DNA of 64,000 nt from Methylobacterium currus (GTDB lineage Bacteria > Pseudomonadota > Alphaproteobacteria > Rhizobiales > Beijerinckiaceae). Position numbers and translations under genes: made by a program. Below, one piece after another: positions 19,179-28,101 of this stretch. Under the pieces are notes generated by a model. It was not told the origin of the DNA. It did no database searches and saw only the letters and a list, made by a program, of their open reading frames with translations. Every line of letters begins with the position of its first letter. Position 1 is the stretch's first letter. Where the stretch lies: positions 1,355,501-1,419,500 of the forward strand of contig NZ_CP028843.1 of NCBI RefSeq assembly GCF_003058325.1, given 5' to 3'.

Positions 19179-19415
19179 TCAGAACGCCTTGAAGGTGATG
19201 ATGGTGCGGGTATCCTGGATATCCGCGATGGTCTGCACGTGCTCGGCCACGAAATGCCCGATATCCACGCCGTCATCCACGTGGAACTTGGCGAGCACGT
19301 CGTAATGGCCAGCGGTGGAGTAGATCTCGGACGCGATCTCGCGGTCGGCCAGGGCGCTCGCCACGGTGTAGGTCTTGCCCAGGCGGCACTTGATCTCGAC
19401 GAAGAAGGTCTGCAT
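19179..19415 (-). CDS. Stand-alone Lrp/AsnC ligand-binding (RAM) domain protein
   Basis: At 78 residues this is just the effector-binding, oligomerising half of an Lrp/AsnC regulator, with no helix-turn-helix. The beta-alpha-beta-beta-alpha-beta RAM pattern is visible: FFVEIKCRLGKT, then STAGHYDVLAKFHVDD, then DIQDTRTIITFKAF at the end. A good GGGAG ribosome site precedes the ATG, so it looks intact rather than truncated. RAM-only proteins can bind amino acids or modulate full-length Lrp partners. Its place between the UDP-glucose dehydrogenase gene and rkpA hints at metabolite-dependent tuning of capsule genes, but no target is known. Confidence 0.85.
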   Translation of the reverse strand: MQTFFVEIKCRLGKTYTVASALADREIASEIYSTAGHYDVLAKFHVDDGVDIGHFVAEHVQTIADIQDTRTIITFKAF

Positions 19416-19527
19416 GGGCTGGCTCCCGGCGATCGGCGGTGTCTGATATTGGAAAAATTCTTAGGCGCCCGGCGCAGAGTCTCACGCCTGCGACGGCGGC
19501 GATCCGCGCCCCGGCCTCGATGACCGG

Positions 19528-20832
19528 TCAGGACCGCCCGATACTGGCATAAGTGAATCCGTGCCGGCGGGCATCCTCGGGCCGGTAGACGTTGCGCAAG
19601 TCGACCAGCACCGGCTCGGCCATCGCGCCATGCAGGCGCCGGAGGTCCAGCGCCCGGAACGCGTCCCATTCGGTCACGATCACGAGAGCCTGCGCCCCTT
19701 CGGCGCAGGCATAGGGGTCGGCGGCGTAGTCCACGCCGTTCAGCAGCGCGCGCGCCGGCTCCATCCCTTCCGGATCGTAGGCCACCACCGTGGCGCCCGC
19801 ATCCTGCAAGCCAGCGATGATCGCCAGCGAGGGCGCCTCGCGCATGTCGTCGGTGTTCGGCTTGAACGTCAGCCCCAGCACCGCGATCCGCTTGCCCCGC
19901 ACGCTCCCGCCGCAGGCCGCCACCACCTTGCGGGCCATGGCGCGCTTGCGGCTGTCGTTGACCGCCACCACCGTCTCGACGAGCCGCACCGGCGAGCCCG
20001 CATCCTGCGCGGTCTTGACCAGGGCCAGCGTGTCCTTCGGGAAGCACGAGCCGCCATAGCCCGGGCCGGCATGCAGGAACTTGCGGCCGATGCGGTTGTC
20101 GAGCCCGATGCCGCGGGCGACCTCCTGCACGTCGGCGCCGACCTGCTCGCAGAGGTCGGCGATCTCGTTGATGAAGGTGATCTTGGTCGCCAGGAAGGCA
20201 TTCGCCGCGTACTTGGTCAGCTCGGCGGTGCGCCGGCTCGTCACCAGGATCGGGGCGTGGTTGAGGTAGAGCGGCCGGTAGAGCTCGCTCACCACGGACG
20301 CGGCCTTCGGATCGTCGGCGCCGATGACGATGCGGTCGGGGCGCTTGAAGTCGGAGATCGCCGCGCCCTCGCGCAGGAACTCGGGATTCGAGGCGACCGC
20401 GATGGCGATGTCGGGGCGCATCTCGCGGACGATGCGCTCGACCTCGTCGCCGGTGCCGACCGGCACGGTGGACTTGGTGACGACGATCGTCGGCCCGGTG
20501 ACGGCGCCGGCGATGTCGCGGGCGGCCTGGTAGACGTAGGAGAGGTCGGCGAAGCCGTCGCCGCGGCGCGACGGCGTGCCGACCGCGATGAAGACCGCGT
20601 CGGCGCCGGCCACGGCCTCGGCGAGGTCGGTGGTGAAGGTCAGGCGCTCCTGGCGGACATTCTCGGCGACGAGCGCGTCGAGGCCGGGCTCGTAGATCGG
20701 GATGCGGCCGTCCTGGAGGGCGGCGATCTTCTCCGGCGCGGTGTCGACGCACACGACGGTGTGGCCGAAATCGGCGAAGCACGCTCCGGAGACCAGGCCG
20801 ACATAGCCCGCTCCCACCATCGCAACGCGCAT
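19528..20832 (-). CDS. ugd: UDP-glucose 6-dehydrogenase (RkpK/Ugd)
   Basis: This 434-residue protein oxidises UDP-glucose to UDP-glucuronate with two NAD+. The N-terminal Rossmann motif GAGYVGLVSG is at residues 7-16. KSTVPVGT lies near residue 125, the central helical domain carries GRKFLHAGPGYGGSCFPKD with the catalytic Cys near 260, and the C-terminal UDP-binding domain has LGLTFKPNTDD near 320. Length is normal for the family. The start has a strong ribosome site (GGGAGGACGTGAG). In rhizobia the orthologue RkpK supplies uronic acids for K-antigen and LPS core, which fits the neighbouring capsule genes. Confidence 0.95.
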   Translation of the reverse strand: MRVAMVGAGYVGLVSGACFADFGHTVVCVDTAPEKIAALQDGRIPIYEPGLDALVAENVRQERLTFTTDLAEAVAGADAVFIAVGTPSRRGDGFADLSYVYQAARDIAGAVTGPTIVVTKSTVPVGTGDEVERIVREMRPDIAIAVASNPEFLREGAAISDFKRPDRIVIGADDPKAASVVSELYRPLYLNHAPILVTSRRTAELTKYAANAFLATKITFINEIADLCEQVGADVQEVARGIGLDNRIGRKFLHAGPGYGGSCFPKDTLALVKTAQDAGSPVRLVETVVAVNDSRKRAMARKVVAACGGSVRGKRIAVLGLTFKPNTDDMREAPSLAIIAGLQDAGATVVAYDPEGMEPARALLNGVDYAADPYACAEGAQALVIVTEWDAFRALDLRRLHGAMAEPVLVDLRNVYRPEDARRHGFTYASIGRS

Positions 20833-20917
20833 CTCACGTCCTCCCGGCAGCGGCGCAGCCCGGCGCCCGCGCGGATCGCTGTAGCGTTGCAGTGCGGAAC
20901 GGGCAACGGTGGCGCCC

Positions 20918-23143
20918 TCACCAGAGGCGGAACAGCGCCTTCGCCCGAGCGAGGTTCGGATTGTAGTAGGGGTCGTTGCGCAGCTCCGGGCCCCAGCGCT
21001 CGGTCATGGTGGCCACCTCGGCCTCGAAGCGGGCGCGCTTCTCGGGCGTGTCCTCCTTGCCGCGGCTCTTCGATTCGTGGTGGGTCAGGGCGGCGTGGGG
21101 GGTCCAGATCACGCTGTAGCCGGCCTTGCGCACCCGCAGGCACAGGTCGATGTCGTTGAAGGCGACCGCCAGGCGCTCGGCATCGAAGCGGCCGACCGCG
21201 TCGAATACCTCCCGCCGGATCATCAGGCAGGCGCCGGTCACCGCCGAGACCTCCTGGGCGATCACCATGCGGCCGAAATAGCCCGGGTCGTCGGGCCCGA
21301 TATCCGGGTGGCTGTGGCCGGCGACGCCCCCGACGCCGAGCACGACGCCGCCATGCTGCAGGGTGCCGTCCGGATAGGACAGCTTGGCGCCGACGGCGCC
21401 CACCGCCGGCTCGACCGCGATCGAGGCCATCTCGGTGAGCCAGCCCGGCTCGGCGATCTCGATGTCGTTGTTGAGGAACAGGAGCAGGGGCCCGCTCGCG
21501 GCCGCGGCGCCGTCGTTCGAGAGCCCCGAGAAGTTGAACGGGCCGGGGCGCGCCAGCACCCGCACCCGCCCGTCGGCACTCGCCTTCTCCAGCAGCGCTT
21601 TCGCGGCGGGTTCGGCGCTGCCGTTATCGACCACCACGACCTCGATGTCGGGATAGTCGGTCCGGTTGAGGAGCCCGTCGAGGACGACGCGCAGGAGCTC
21701 GGCCCGGTCCTTGGTCGGGATCACCACCGAGACCCGGGGCGCCGGATCGGGCAGGGCGCGCACCAGCCGATTGAAGCCGAGCGGCCCCCGCTCGACCCGG
21801 TGCGGCCAGCCGCGCCGCGCCACCAGCTCCTCGAGCGCCCGCAGGCGCGCCGCCTCGGCCCGGGCGAGGAACGCGTCCGAGAAGGTGCCGGAGCCGATCG
21901 CGGTGCGCCAGTGATAGAGGATCACCGGCAGGTGGCGCACGCGGGCCGGATCGAGCCGGTCGCTCAGGCGCAGGAGCAGGTCGTGGTCCTGGCTGCCCTC
22001 GAAGCCCGGCCGCAGGCCCCCCACCGCCTCGACCAGGCTGCGGCGCACCACGGTGAGGTGGTTGAGGTAGTTCTGGCCGTAGAGCAGCTCGGGGTTCCAG
22101 TCGCCCTTGAAGTGCGGCTCGAAGCGCCGGCCCTCGGCGTCGATCTTGTCCTCGTCGCTGTAGATCAGGTCGAGGTCCGGCTCGCGCCGGATGGCCTTGG
22201 CCACCTCGTAGAGCGCGTGGGCCGGCAGCACGTCGTCGTGATCCATGAAGGCGACGTAGGCGCCGCGCGCGATCCCGAGCGCGGTGTTGGTGGCGGCCGC
22301 GATATGGCCGTTCTCGGGCCGGCGCACGACCCGGATGCGCGGATCCTCGGCACTGGCCCGGGCGAGCAGGCGCGGCACCGCCGGATCGGTCGAGGCGTCG
22401 TCGGCGATGCAGAGCTCCCAATGCGGGTAGAGCTGGTCGCGGACCGAGCGCAGGGCCTCCTCCAGCACCCGCACGCCCGGATTGTAGACCGGCATCACCA
22501 CCGAGATCAGGGCCGGGTCGCGCCACTGCGCCACCTCGGCCGCGATGCGGGCGCGGTCGGCGTCGCTCAACGTGTCGAGGTGGCGGACCCAGGTGTCGTA
22601 AGCCGTGAGCCCCGGCGGCACGAGGGCGCGGGCGAGGCGGTGCTGCGAGCGCACCCGCTTGCCGACGGAGCGCCAGAACAGGGCCTGGGCGGTGAGGACC
22701 GGCCGGCGCAGGGCCGCCCGCCCGACGAGGGCGAGGCGGCTTTGCACCGTGACGGTGAACTCGGCGATGCTCAGGCCCGGCTCGCCGAGCATCGGCGTCA
22801 GCCGCAGGGCCGTGGTGCCGGCGGGCAGCCGCCCGAGCCAGGTGAAGCGCCCGTGGCCGAAGGCGCGCTCGGACAGGCTGGTGCCCTGCGGCCCGTCCGG
22901 CCCATCCACGATCGCGGTCAGCTCGACCCGGCTGAAGGCGCCGTGATTCTCGTCCTTGAAGGCGATGCTGACCCACCGCGCGCCGAGCCCGAGATCCGCC
23001 ACGTCGAGGCTCAGGCCCTGCGTCCCGAAGTCGAGCCGCAGGCGCGCGAAATCCCGCGCGACGACCCGCCCGCGCCCGAGGCGGAGCGAGGCGCGCAGAG
23101 GGGCGTGAAGGGGAGCGGCGGGGGAAGGGGTCTGGGCTGTCAC
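20918..23143 (-). CDS. Bifunctional family 2 glycosyltransferase (two GT2 domains)
   Basis: At 741 residues this is far longer than a single GT2 enzyme. Residues ~1-210 form an N-terminal region without clear motifs, perhaps a carbohydrate-binding-like beta domain. GT2-A begins at ISVVMPVYNPG near residue 220, with FMDHDD (DxD metal site) near 300. GT2-B begins at VSVVIPTKDRAE near 475, with FLNNDIE near 555 and the GACLMIRREVFDAVGRFDE-type acceptor segment near 640. Two catalytic domains suggest that the enzyme builds a repeating disaccharide or adds two different sugars. The GTG start follows a weak ribosome site. It is divergent from the tRNA genes and 85 bases upstream of ugd, so possibly co-transcribed with it. 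Confidence 0.86.
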   Translation of the reverse strand: MTAQTPSPAAPLHAPLRASLRLGRGRVVARDFARLRLDFGTQGLSLDVADLGLGARWVSIAFKDENHGAFSRVELTAIVDGPDGPQGTSLSERAFGHGRFTWLGRLPAGTTALRLTPMLGEPGLSIAEFTVTVQSRLALVGRAALRRPVLTAQALFWRSVGKRVRSQHRLARALVPPGLTAYDTWVRHLDTLSDADRARIAAEVAQWRDPALISVVMPVYNPGVRVLEEALRSVRDQLYPHWELCIADDASTDPAVPRLLARASAEDPRIRVVRRPENGHIAAATNTALGIARGAYVAFMDHDDVLPAHALYEVAKAIRREPDLDLIYSDEDKIDAEGRRFEPHFKGDWNPELLYGQNYLNHLTVVRRSLVEAVGGLRPGFEGSQDHDLLLRLSDRLDPARVRHLPVILYHWRTAIGSGTFSDAFLARAEAARLRALEELVARRGWPHRVERGPLGFNRLVRALPDPAPRVSVVIPTKDRAELLRVVLDGLLNRTDYPDIEVVVVDNGSAEPAAKALLEKASADGRVRVLARPGPFNFSGLSNDGAAAASGPLLLFLNNDIEIAEPGWLTEMASIAVEPAVGAVGAKLSYPDGTLQHGGVVLGVGGVAGHSHPDIGPDDPGYFGRMVIAQEVSAVTGACLMIRREVFDAVGRFDAERLAVAFNDIDLCLRVRKAGYSVIWTPHAALTHHESKSRGKEDTPEKRARFEAEVATMTERWGPELRNDPYYNPNLARAKALFRLW

Positions 23144-23436
23144 CGGTCCTCGCGCCGTCTGCGGGCGGCCTCGCGGCGCGCCGTCATCTTCAATGAAATC
23201 AACTGGTTAGACCGATCGATGCGGTCGACCGTGTAGCAGGGCGGCGGCGTGACTGGCAAGGCCATCCCCGCGCAGGCGGGGAGCGCGCCCCCCCGGCCGG
23301 CAAGGACATCGAGGGATCCGTCCCCGCATGGGCGGTTCGTCCCCGAGTCGATTTCTTGGCCCGCCCCCCGGACCCCTGCCGTCCAGACGCGAGCCCGGAA
23401 AACGGCGTCGGCGCAGGAACCGGCGCAGGAACCGGC
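23144..23436. other. Intergenic region between GT2 gene and tRNA promoter
   Basis: About 290 bases without a supported gene. A 13-bp direct repeat (GGCGCAGGAACC) is found near 23410 and 23423. The promoter of the leftward GT2 gene should lie in the AT-richer start of this gap (23185-23240). Confidence 0.4.
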
Positions 23437-23465
23437 TTGTCACCCGCCGCAACTGCCTCTATACG
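23437..23465 (+). promoter_or_regulatory. Sigma-70-type promoter of the tRNA-Val pair
   Basis: TTGTCA at 23437-23442 and TATACG at 23460-23465 with an ideal 17-base spacer. The first tRNA begins 36 bases after the -10 box. Confidence 0.6.
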
Positions 23466-23500
23466 CCCTCTCACACCGGGGCCGCGACACACGGCTCCGA

Positions 23501-23575
<75 letters not shown>

Positions 23576-23732
23576 TTGCCACTCCGGATGTCGGGAGATT
23601 GCCTCCCCGGAGCGGTACCGGACCGAGTGGTCCGGATTGGATGAAAGAGAGAGATGGCCCCTCGTTCGCGAGGGTGGCCGATCGGGGCTTCTGGGCAGGC
23701 GCTGCGCGAGCGGTGCGCCTAATGAGCCAGAT

Positions 23733-23807
<75 letters not shown>

Positions 23808-23864
23808 TCATCCCTTTCGCATTCGTGACCTGCGACCGGCTCCTCGCCGACGAGGATTTCCCTC

Positions 23865-24071
23865 ATGACCGACCAGGATGTAGGCGTGGCCTTCGCCACC
23901 CTGGCGACCGCACTCGCGGTCGCGCTGCACAAGCAGGGCGTCGCCGACGGCGAGGTGCTGCTGGCCGAGACCGTCGGCACCCTTGAGGCCGTGCTGCAGG
24001 ACGATTATCCCGAAGGGGCCCGGGCGATCCTCTCGGCCTGCGCCCGCTCGCTGCGGGCAGCCGAGGGCTGA
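23865..24071 (+). CDS. Small hypothetical protein (68 aa)
   Basis: No family was recognised. The protein is mostly helical, with an alanine-rich first helix (VAFATLATALAVALHKQG), an acidic middle and a C-terminal helix ending in RAAEG. There is no signal or membrane segment. GAGGA sits 9 bases before the ATG, and codon use matches the surrounding genes, so it is likely real. It starts 58 bases after the second tRNA-Val and could share its transcript. Confidence 0.6.
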   Translation: MTDQDVGVAFATLATALAVALHKQGVADGEVLLAETVGTLEAVLQDDYPEGARAILSACARSLRAAEG

Positions 24072-24514
24072 AAGCGACCCGACGCGATCACCGCCGGGCG
24101 ATCCCGGTCCGGTTCGTCGGCCGGGTTCACGTCGTTGAGCCCGACACCGAATACCTGAACCATCGCGGGCTCCGCCACAGTTCAGAGAGAATGCGGCCTT
24201 GGTCGGCCTCGTGACGAGGCCGCTCCGGGCAGAGCGACAACGACTGGACGGGTCCAGAGATCTGAACAGACCGGTACGCGAGAGCCTACCCTTACCCGGG
24301 CCAGAGACGCGCGCACGGAAAGGCGCTCGTTCCGGGCACGATCCAGGCACATCGAGCCTCGCTTGTGACATCTCTCAGGTCGATGCAGCGTGTCATATCC
24401 TCGCGCTTCCGAACGCGTCCGTTCAAAGGCGCGGCGGGTATCACGTGGCTCGCTCCCGACCGGCAGCAAGCTCCCGACGGCTTGTTCCGCCGGGGCTTTC
24501 GGGCCCGGATCCGG
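24072..24514. other. Intergenic region with one hairpin, no gene seen
   Basis: 443 bases between the small protein gene and the leftward lpd gene. A perfect 8-bp hairpin CGGCCTCG-TGA-CGAGGCCG lies at 24204-24222 without a T-run. It may mark a transcript end for either strand. No convincing frame. Confidence 0.45.
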
Positions 24515-25954
24515 CTACGCGTGGATCACCCGCCCATAGGCGTCGAGCACGCTCTCGTGCATCATCTCCGACAGCGTCGGATGCGGGAAGACCGTGTGCA
24601 TCAGCTCTTCCTCGGTGGTCTCGAGGTTCATCGCCACGACGTAGCCCTGGATCAGCTCCGTCACCTCGGCCCCGACCATGTGGGCACCCAGCAGCTGGCC
24701 GGTCTTGCGGTCGAAGATCGTCTTCACCAGGCCGTCGGGCTCGCCGAGCGCGATCGCCTTGCCGTTGCCGGCGAAGGGGAAGCGGCCGACCCGCACGTCG
24801 AAGCCCTGCTCCTTGGCCTTGGCCTCGGTGAGGCCGACCGAGGCGATCTGCGGCTGGCAGTAGGTGCAGCCCGGGATCTTGCCCTTGTCCATCGGGTGGG
24901 TGTGCAGGCCCTTGATCGTCTCGACGCAGATCACGCCCTCATGCTCGGCCTTGTGGGCCAGCATCGGCGGGCCGGCGACGTCGCCGATGGCGTAGATCCC
25001 CGGCACGTTGGTGCGCCCGAGCCCGTCGGTGGCGACGATGCCGCGCTCGATCGTGACGCCGAGCGTCTCCAGCCCGAGAGTCTCGATGTTGCCGACGACG
25101 CCGACCGCCGAGATCAGCTTCTCGGCCGTGATCGTCTGGGTCTTGCCGCCCTCGCTCTCGATCGTGGCGGTGACTGCGTCGCCGCCCTTCTCGACCTTGG
25201 TCACCTTGGCGCCGGTGAGGATCTTGATGCCCTGCTTCTCGAAGCGCTTGCGGGCGTGCGCGGCGATCTCGGAATCCTCCACCGGCAGGATCTGCGGCAG
25301 CAGCTCCACCACCGTCACCTCGGCCCCCATCGTGCGGTAGAACGAGGCGAACTCGATGCCGATCGCGCCCGAGCCCATCACCAGCAGGCTCTTGGGCATC
25401 GTGTCCGGGACCATGGCCTCGTAGTAGGTCCAGATCTGGCGTCGGTCGGGCTCGATGCCCGGGATCGCCCGCGGGCGGGCGCCGGTCGCCACGATGATGT
25501 GCTTGGCCCCGTAGGTGCCCGCGCCCTTGGCGCCCTTCGGGGCCTCCGCGCGCTTCGTCTCCTGAACCTTGACCCGGCCGGCCTCGTTGCCTTTAGGCGC
25601 CGCCTCGAGCGTGGCCTCGCCCCAGATCACGTCGACCTTGTTCTTCTTCAGGAGCATGCCGACGCCGCCGTTGAGCCGGCCCGAGACGCCGCGCGAGCGC
25701 TTGACGATGGCGCCCACGTCGAACCCGACATTCTCCGCCGAGAGGCCGTAATCCTTGGCGTGCTGCATATAGTGGTAGATCTCGGCCGAGCGCAGCAGCG
25801 CCTTGGTGGGGATGCAGCCCCAGTTGAGGCAGATGCCGCCCAAATGCTCGCGGTCCACCACCGCGGTCTTGAAGCCGAGCTGCGCGGCCCGGATCGCCGC
25901 CACGTAGCCGCCGGGACCGGCGCCGATGATGAGGACGTCGTAGGTGTCGGACAT
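24515..25954 (-). CDS. lpdA: Dihydrolipoyl dehydrogenase (E3) of the pyruvate dehydrogenase complex
   Basis: This is a 479-residue FAD flavoprotein that reoxidises dihydrolipoamide and reduces NAD+. The FAD motif GAGPGGYVAA is at residues 11-20 and the redox disulfide is GGICLNWGCIPTKALL near 38-53. The NAD-binding GSGAIGIEFASFYRTMG lies near residue 193 and TNVPGIYAIGDVAG near 312. The C-terminal interface has FPHPTLSEMMHE, with the active-site His-Glu pair. A charged insert rich in K, A and G near 140-150 is unusual. It is the last gene of the leftward pdh operon, 44 bases after pdhC, with a GGAGA ribosome site. Confidence 0.96.
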   Translation of the reverse strand: MSDTYDVLIIGAGPGGYVAAIRAAQLGFKTAVVDREHLGGICLNWGCIPTKALLRSAEIYHYMQHAKDYGLSAENVGFDVGAIVKRSRGVSGRLNGGVGMLLKKNKVDVIWGEATLEAAPKGNEAGRVKVQETKRAEAPKGAKGAGTYGAKHIIVATGARPRAIPGIEPDRRQIWTYYEAMVPDTMPKSLLVMGSGAIGIEFASFYRTMGAEVTVVELLPQILPVEDSEIAAHARKRFEKQGIKILTGAKVTKVEKGGDAVTATIESEGGKTQTITAEKLISAVGVVGNIETLGLETLGVTIERGIVATDGLGRTNVPGIYAIGDVAGPPMLAHKAEHEGVICVETIKGLHTHPMDKGKIPGCTYCQPQIASVGLTEAKAKEQGFDVRVGRFPFAGNGKAIALGEPDGLVKTIFDRKTGQLLGAHMVGAEVTELIQGYVVAMNLETTEEELMHTVFPHPTLSEMMHESVLDAYGRVIHA

Positions 25955-25998
25955 TCAGGTCTCCGGCAGTCGATCCGGGTGGGGCAGGGCGGCGGCTG

Positions 25999-27480
25999 TC
26001 AAACCAGCATGCCCATCGGGCTCTCGATCAGGCCCTTGAAGGCGGCGAGCAATTCGGCGCCGAGCGCCCCGTCGACCACCCGGTGGTCGCAGGAGAGGGT
26101 GACGGTCATCGCCTGGACCACAGCCGGAGCGCCGTTCTTCGCCACCACCCGCGCCTCGCCGGCGCCAACCGCCAGGATGGTGCCGTGCGGCGGGTTGATG
26201 ACCGCGCCGAACGACTTGATGCCGAACATGCCGAGATTCGACACCGCGGTGGTGCCGCCCTGGTACTCCTCGGGCTTGAGCTTCTTGGTGCGGGCGCGGG
26301 CGGCGAGGTCCTTCATCTCGGCCGAGATGGTCGAGAGGGTCTTCTGCTCCGCGCGGCGGATCACCGGCGTGAACAGCCCGCCCTCGATCGCCACCGCGAC
26401 GCCGACATCCGAGTGGCGGAAGCGCAGGATGCGGTCCTCGGCCCACACGGCATTCGCCGCCGGCACCCGCTGCAGGGCGAGCGCCAGCGCCTTGATGACG
26501 AAGTCGTTGACCGAGAGCTTGAAGGCCGGCTTGCCGTCCTTGTCCTTCGTCGCTCCCGCATTCACCTGCTCGCGCAGGGACAGGAGCGCGTCGAGCTCGA
26601 CGTCGAGGGAGAGGTAGAAGTGCGGGACGGTCTGCTTCGACTCGACCAGGCGCTTGGCGATGGTCTTGCGCATGCCGTCGAGGGGCAGCTCCTCGTAGGA
26701 GCCCGGCTCGAACATCCCCATCACCTGCCTGGCGGTGAGACCGGAGGGCGGGGCCGCCGCAGCGGGCTTCTGGGGCTGGGCCTGCTCGGGCTTCGCGGCG
26801 GGGGCGGGGGCGGGGGCCTCCTTGGCGGGCTGGGGCGCGGGCTTGGCCGTCCCGCCGTCGAGGGCGGCGCGCACGTCGCGCTCGATGATCCGGCCGTGCG
26901 GGCCCGAGCCCTGCATCGCGGCGAGGTCGACGCCTTCCTGCTTGGCGATGCGGCGGGCCAGCGGCGAGGCGAACAGGCGCCCGCCGGGTGCCGGGGCGGC
27001 CGCGCCGTTCGACTTGCCGCTCGACGGGCGCGCGCCCTCCGGCGCGGTGTCGACCCGCTCGTACGACATCGTGCCGCCGCCGGGCGTCTCGTTGCCGGCC
27101 GGCGCCCGGGACTTTCCAGCTTCGGGCGTCTCAGCCCTGGCGGGGGCCTCAGCCCTGGCGGGGGCCTCAGCCCTGGCGGGGGCCTGGGCCGTCTTCGCCG
27201 GCCCGGTGCCGCCGGCCTGCACGCTGCCTAAATCCTCGCCCTCCTCGGCGATGAGGGCGATGAGGTCATTGACCGGCACGTCGGCGGTGCCCTCCGGCAC
27301 CACGATCTTGGCGAGCACGCCCTCGTCGACCGCCTCGACCTCCATGGTCGCCTTGTCGGTCTCGATCTCGGCGAGCACGTCGCCCGACTTGACGGTGTCG
27401 CCCTCCTTCTTGAGCCACTTGGCGAGGTTGCCCTTCTCCATGGTCGGCGAGAGGGCGGGCATCAGGACGTTGATCGGCAT
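25999..27480 (-). CDS. pdhC: Dihydrolipoamide acetyltransferase (E2) of pyruvate dehydrogenase
   Basis: This 493-residue E2 transfers acetyl groups from lipoamide to CoA and forms the complex core. An N-terminal lipoyl domain (1-80) has the lipoyl-lysine motif [11 protein letters not shown]. Next come an Ala/Pro-rich linker with three copies of ARAEAP (~100-120), a peripheral-subunit binding domain (SPLARRIAKQEG near residue 180), a second Ala/Pro linker, and the catalytic domain (~265-493) with SCDHRVVDGALGA near 465, which contains the active-site His and Asp. The ATG at 27480 is chosen because the lipoyl domain starts there (PINVLMPALSP); a longer upstream frame has no homology. It begins 4 bases after the Uma2 gene. 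Confidence 0.95.
   Translation of the reverse strand: MPINVLMPALSPTMEKGNLAKWLKKEGDTVKSGDVLAEIETDKATMEVEAVDEGVLAKIVVPEGTADVPVNDLIALIAEEGEDLGSVQAGGTGPAKTAQAPARAEAPARAEAPARAETPEAGKSRAPAGNETPGGGTMSYERVDTAPEGARPSSGKSNGAAAPAPGGRLFASPLARRIAKQEGVDLAAMQGSGPHGRIIERDVRAALDGGTAKPAPQPAKEAPAPAPAAKPEQAQPQKPAAAAPPSGLTARQVMGMFEPGSYEELPLDGMRKTIAKRLVESKQTVPHFYLSLDVELDALLSLREQVNAGATKDKDGKPAFKLSVNDFVIKALALALQRVPAANAVWAEDRILRFRHSDVGVAVAIEGGLFTPVIRRAEQKTLSTISAEMKDLAARARTKKLKPEEYQGGTTAVSNLGMFGIKSFGAVINPPHGTILAVGAGEARVVAKNGAPAVVQAMTVTLSCDHRVVDGALGAELLAAFKGLIESPMGMLV
27130..27183 (-). repeat. Three perfect 18-bp tandem repeats in the pdhC linker
   Basis: Three identical copies of an 18-bp unit encode the hexapeptide ARAEAP in the flexible linker of E2. 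Copy-number change would lengthen or shorten the swinging arm in steps of six residues without breaking the frame. Confidence 0.9.
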
Positions 27481-27484
27481 GGAT

Positions 27485-28093
27485 TCAGGTCTCGGCGGGA
27501 GGAGGGGCGGCCGGATCGTCGAAAGGCGGGGAATCGAAGGGGAACAGGTCATCGAGCGGGAAGGAGACGGCGTCGAAGGGCGGAAGCGCGACCGTTTCGC
27601 CGCGCTCGACGGTGCCCAGCAGCAGCCAGCGGCCGCCGGTCAGGGCGAAGCCTTCGAGTACGCCGTCCGTGGGATCGAGCAGCCAGAGATGGCCGACACC
27701 GGCCTCGGCGTAGATCCGCCGCTTCGGCCCGCGATCGAGGCGGGCGGTGGAGGGGGACAGGATCTCGCAGACCCAGTCCGGCGGGATGTCGGTGAAGGCC
27801 GTTTCCGGCTCGACTGGCAGCCGCTCGCGGCGCCAGCCGGCGATGTCGGGCACGACCACGTGACGGCCGAGATGCACCTCCGGCTCGATCACGAAGATCC
27901 AGCCGCCAGGGCCGCCGCGACCGCGCCGGAAGGGCAGGGTCAGCTCGGCATACAGCTCGCCGGCGGCCGTACCGTGCCGCATGCGCGGCCGCGGATGCGT
28001 TTCCAGCACCCCGTTGATGATCTCGGCCACGAGGTGGTCCGGCACCGCCTCGAGGTCGGCATAGGTGGCCCAACGCGGCGCGGCCTCGGCCAT
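27485..28093 (-). CDS. Uma2-family (DUF820) restriction-endonuclease-fold protein
   Basis: This 202-residue protein belongs to the Uma2 family, which has a PD-(D/E)xK nuclease-like fold. Visible signatures: LVAEIINGVLE near residue 22, VVPDIAGWRRER near 80 (the PD), VCEILSPSTARLDRGPKR near 108-125 (E and K of the core) and HLWLLDP near 135. The family is very common in cyanobacteria and has no settled function. It sits between pdhB/DUF5076 and pdhC, with only 4 bases to pdhC, so it is inside the PDH operon. The C-terminus is Pro/Asp/Phe rich and overlaps the region that must hold the pdhC ribosome site. Confidence 0.85.
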   Translation of the reverse strand: MAEAAPRWATYADLEAVPDHLVAEIINGVLETHPRPRMRHGTAAGELYAELTLPFRRGRGGPGGWIFVIEPEVHLGRHVVVPDIAGWRRERLPVEPETAFTDIPPDWVCEILSPSTARLDRGPKRRIYAEAGVGHLWLLDPTDGVLEGFALTGGRWLLLGTVERGETVALPPFDAVSFPLDDLFPFDSPPFDDPAAPPPAET

Positions 28094-28101
28094 GGGGAGC
28101 C

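Noticed and set aside
24365..26617. A 750-codon + strand frame over lpdA and pdhC
   Set aside because: Antisense of two well supported genes.
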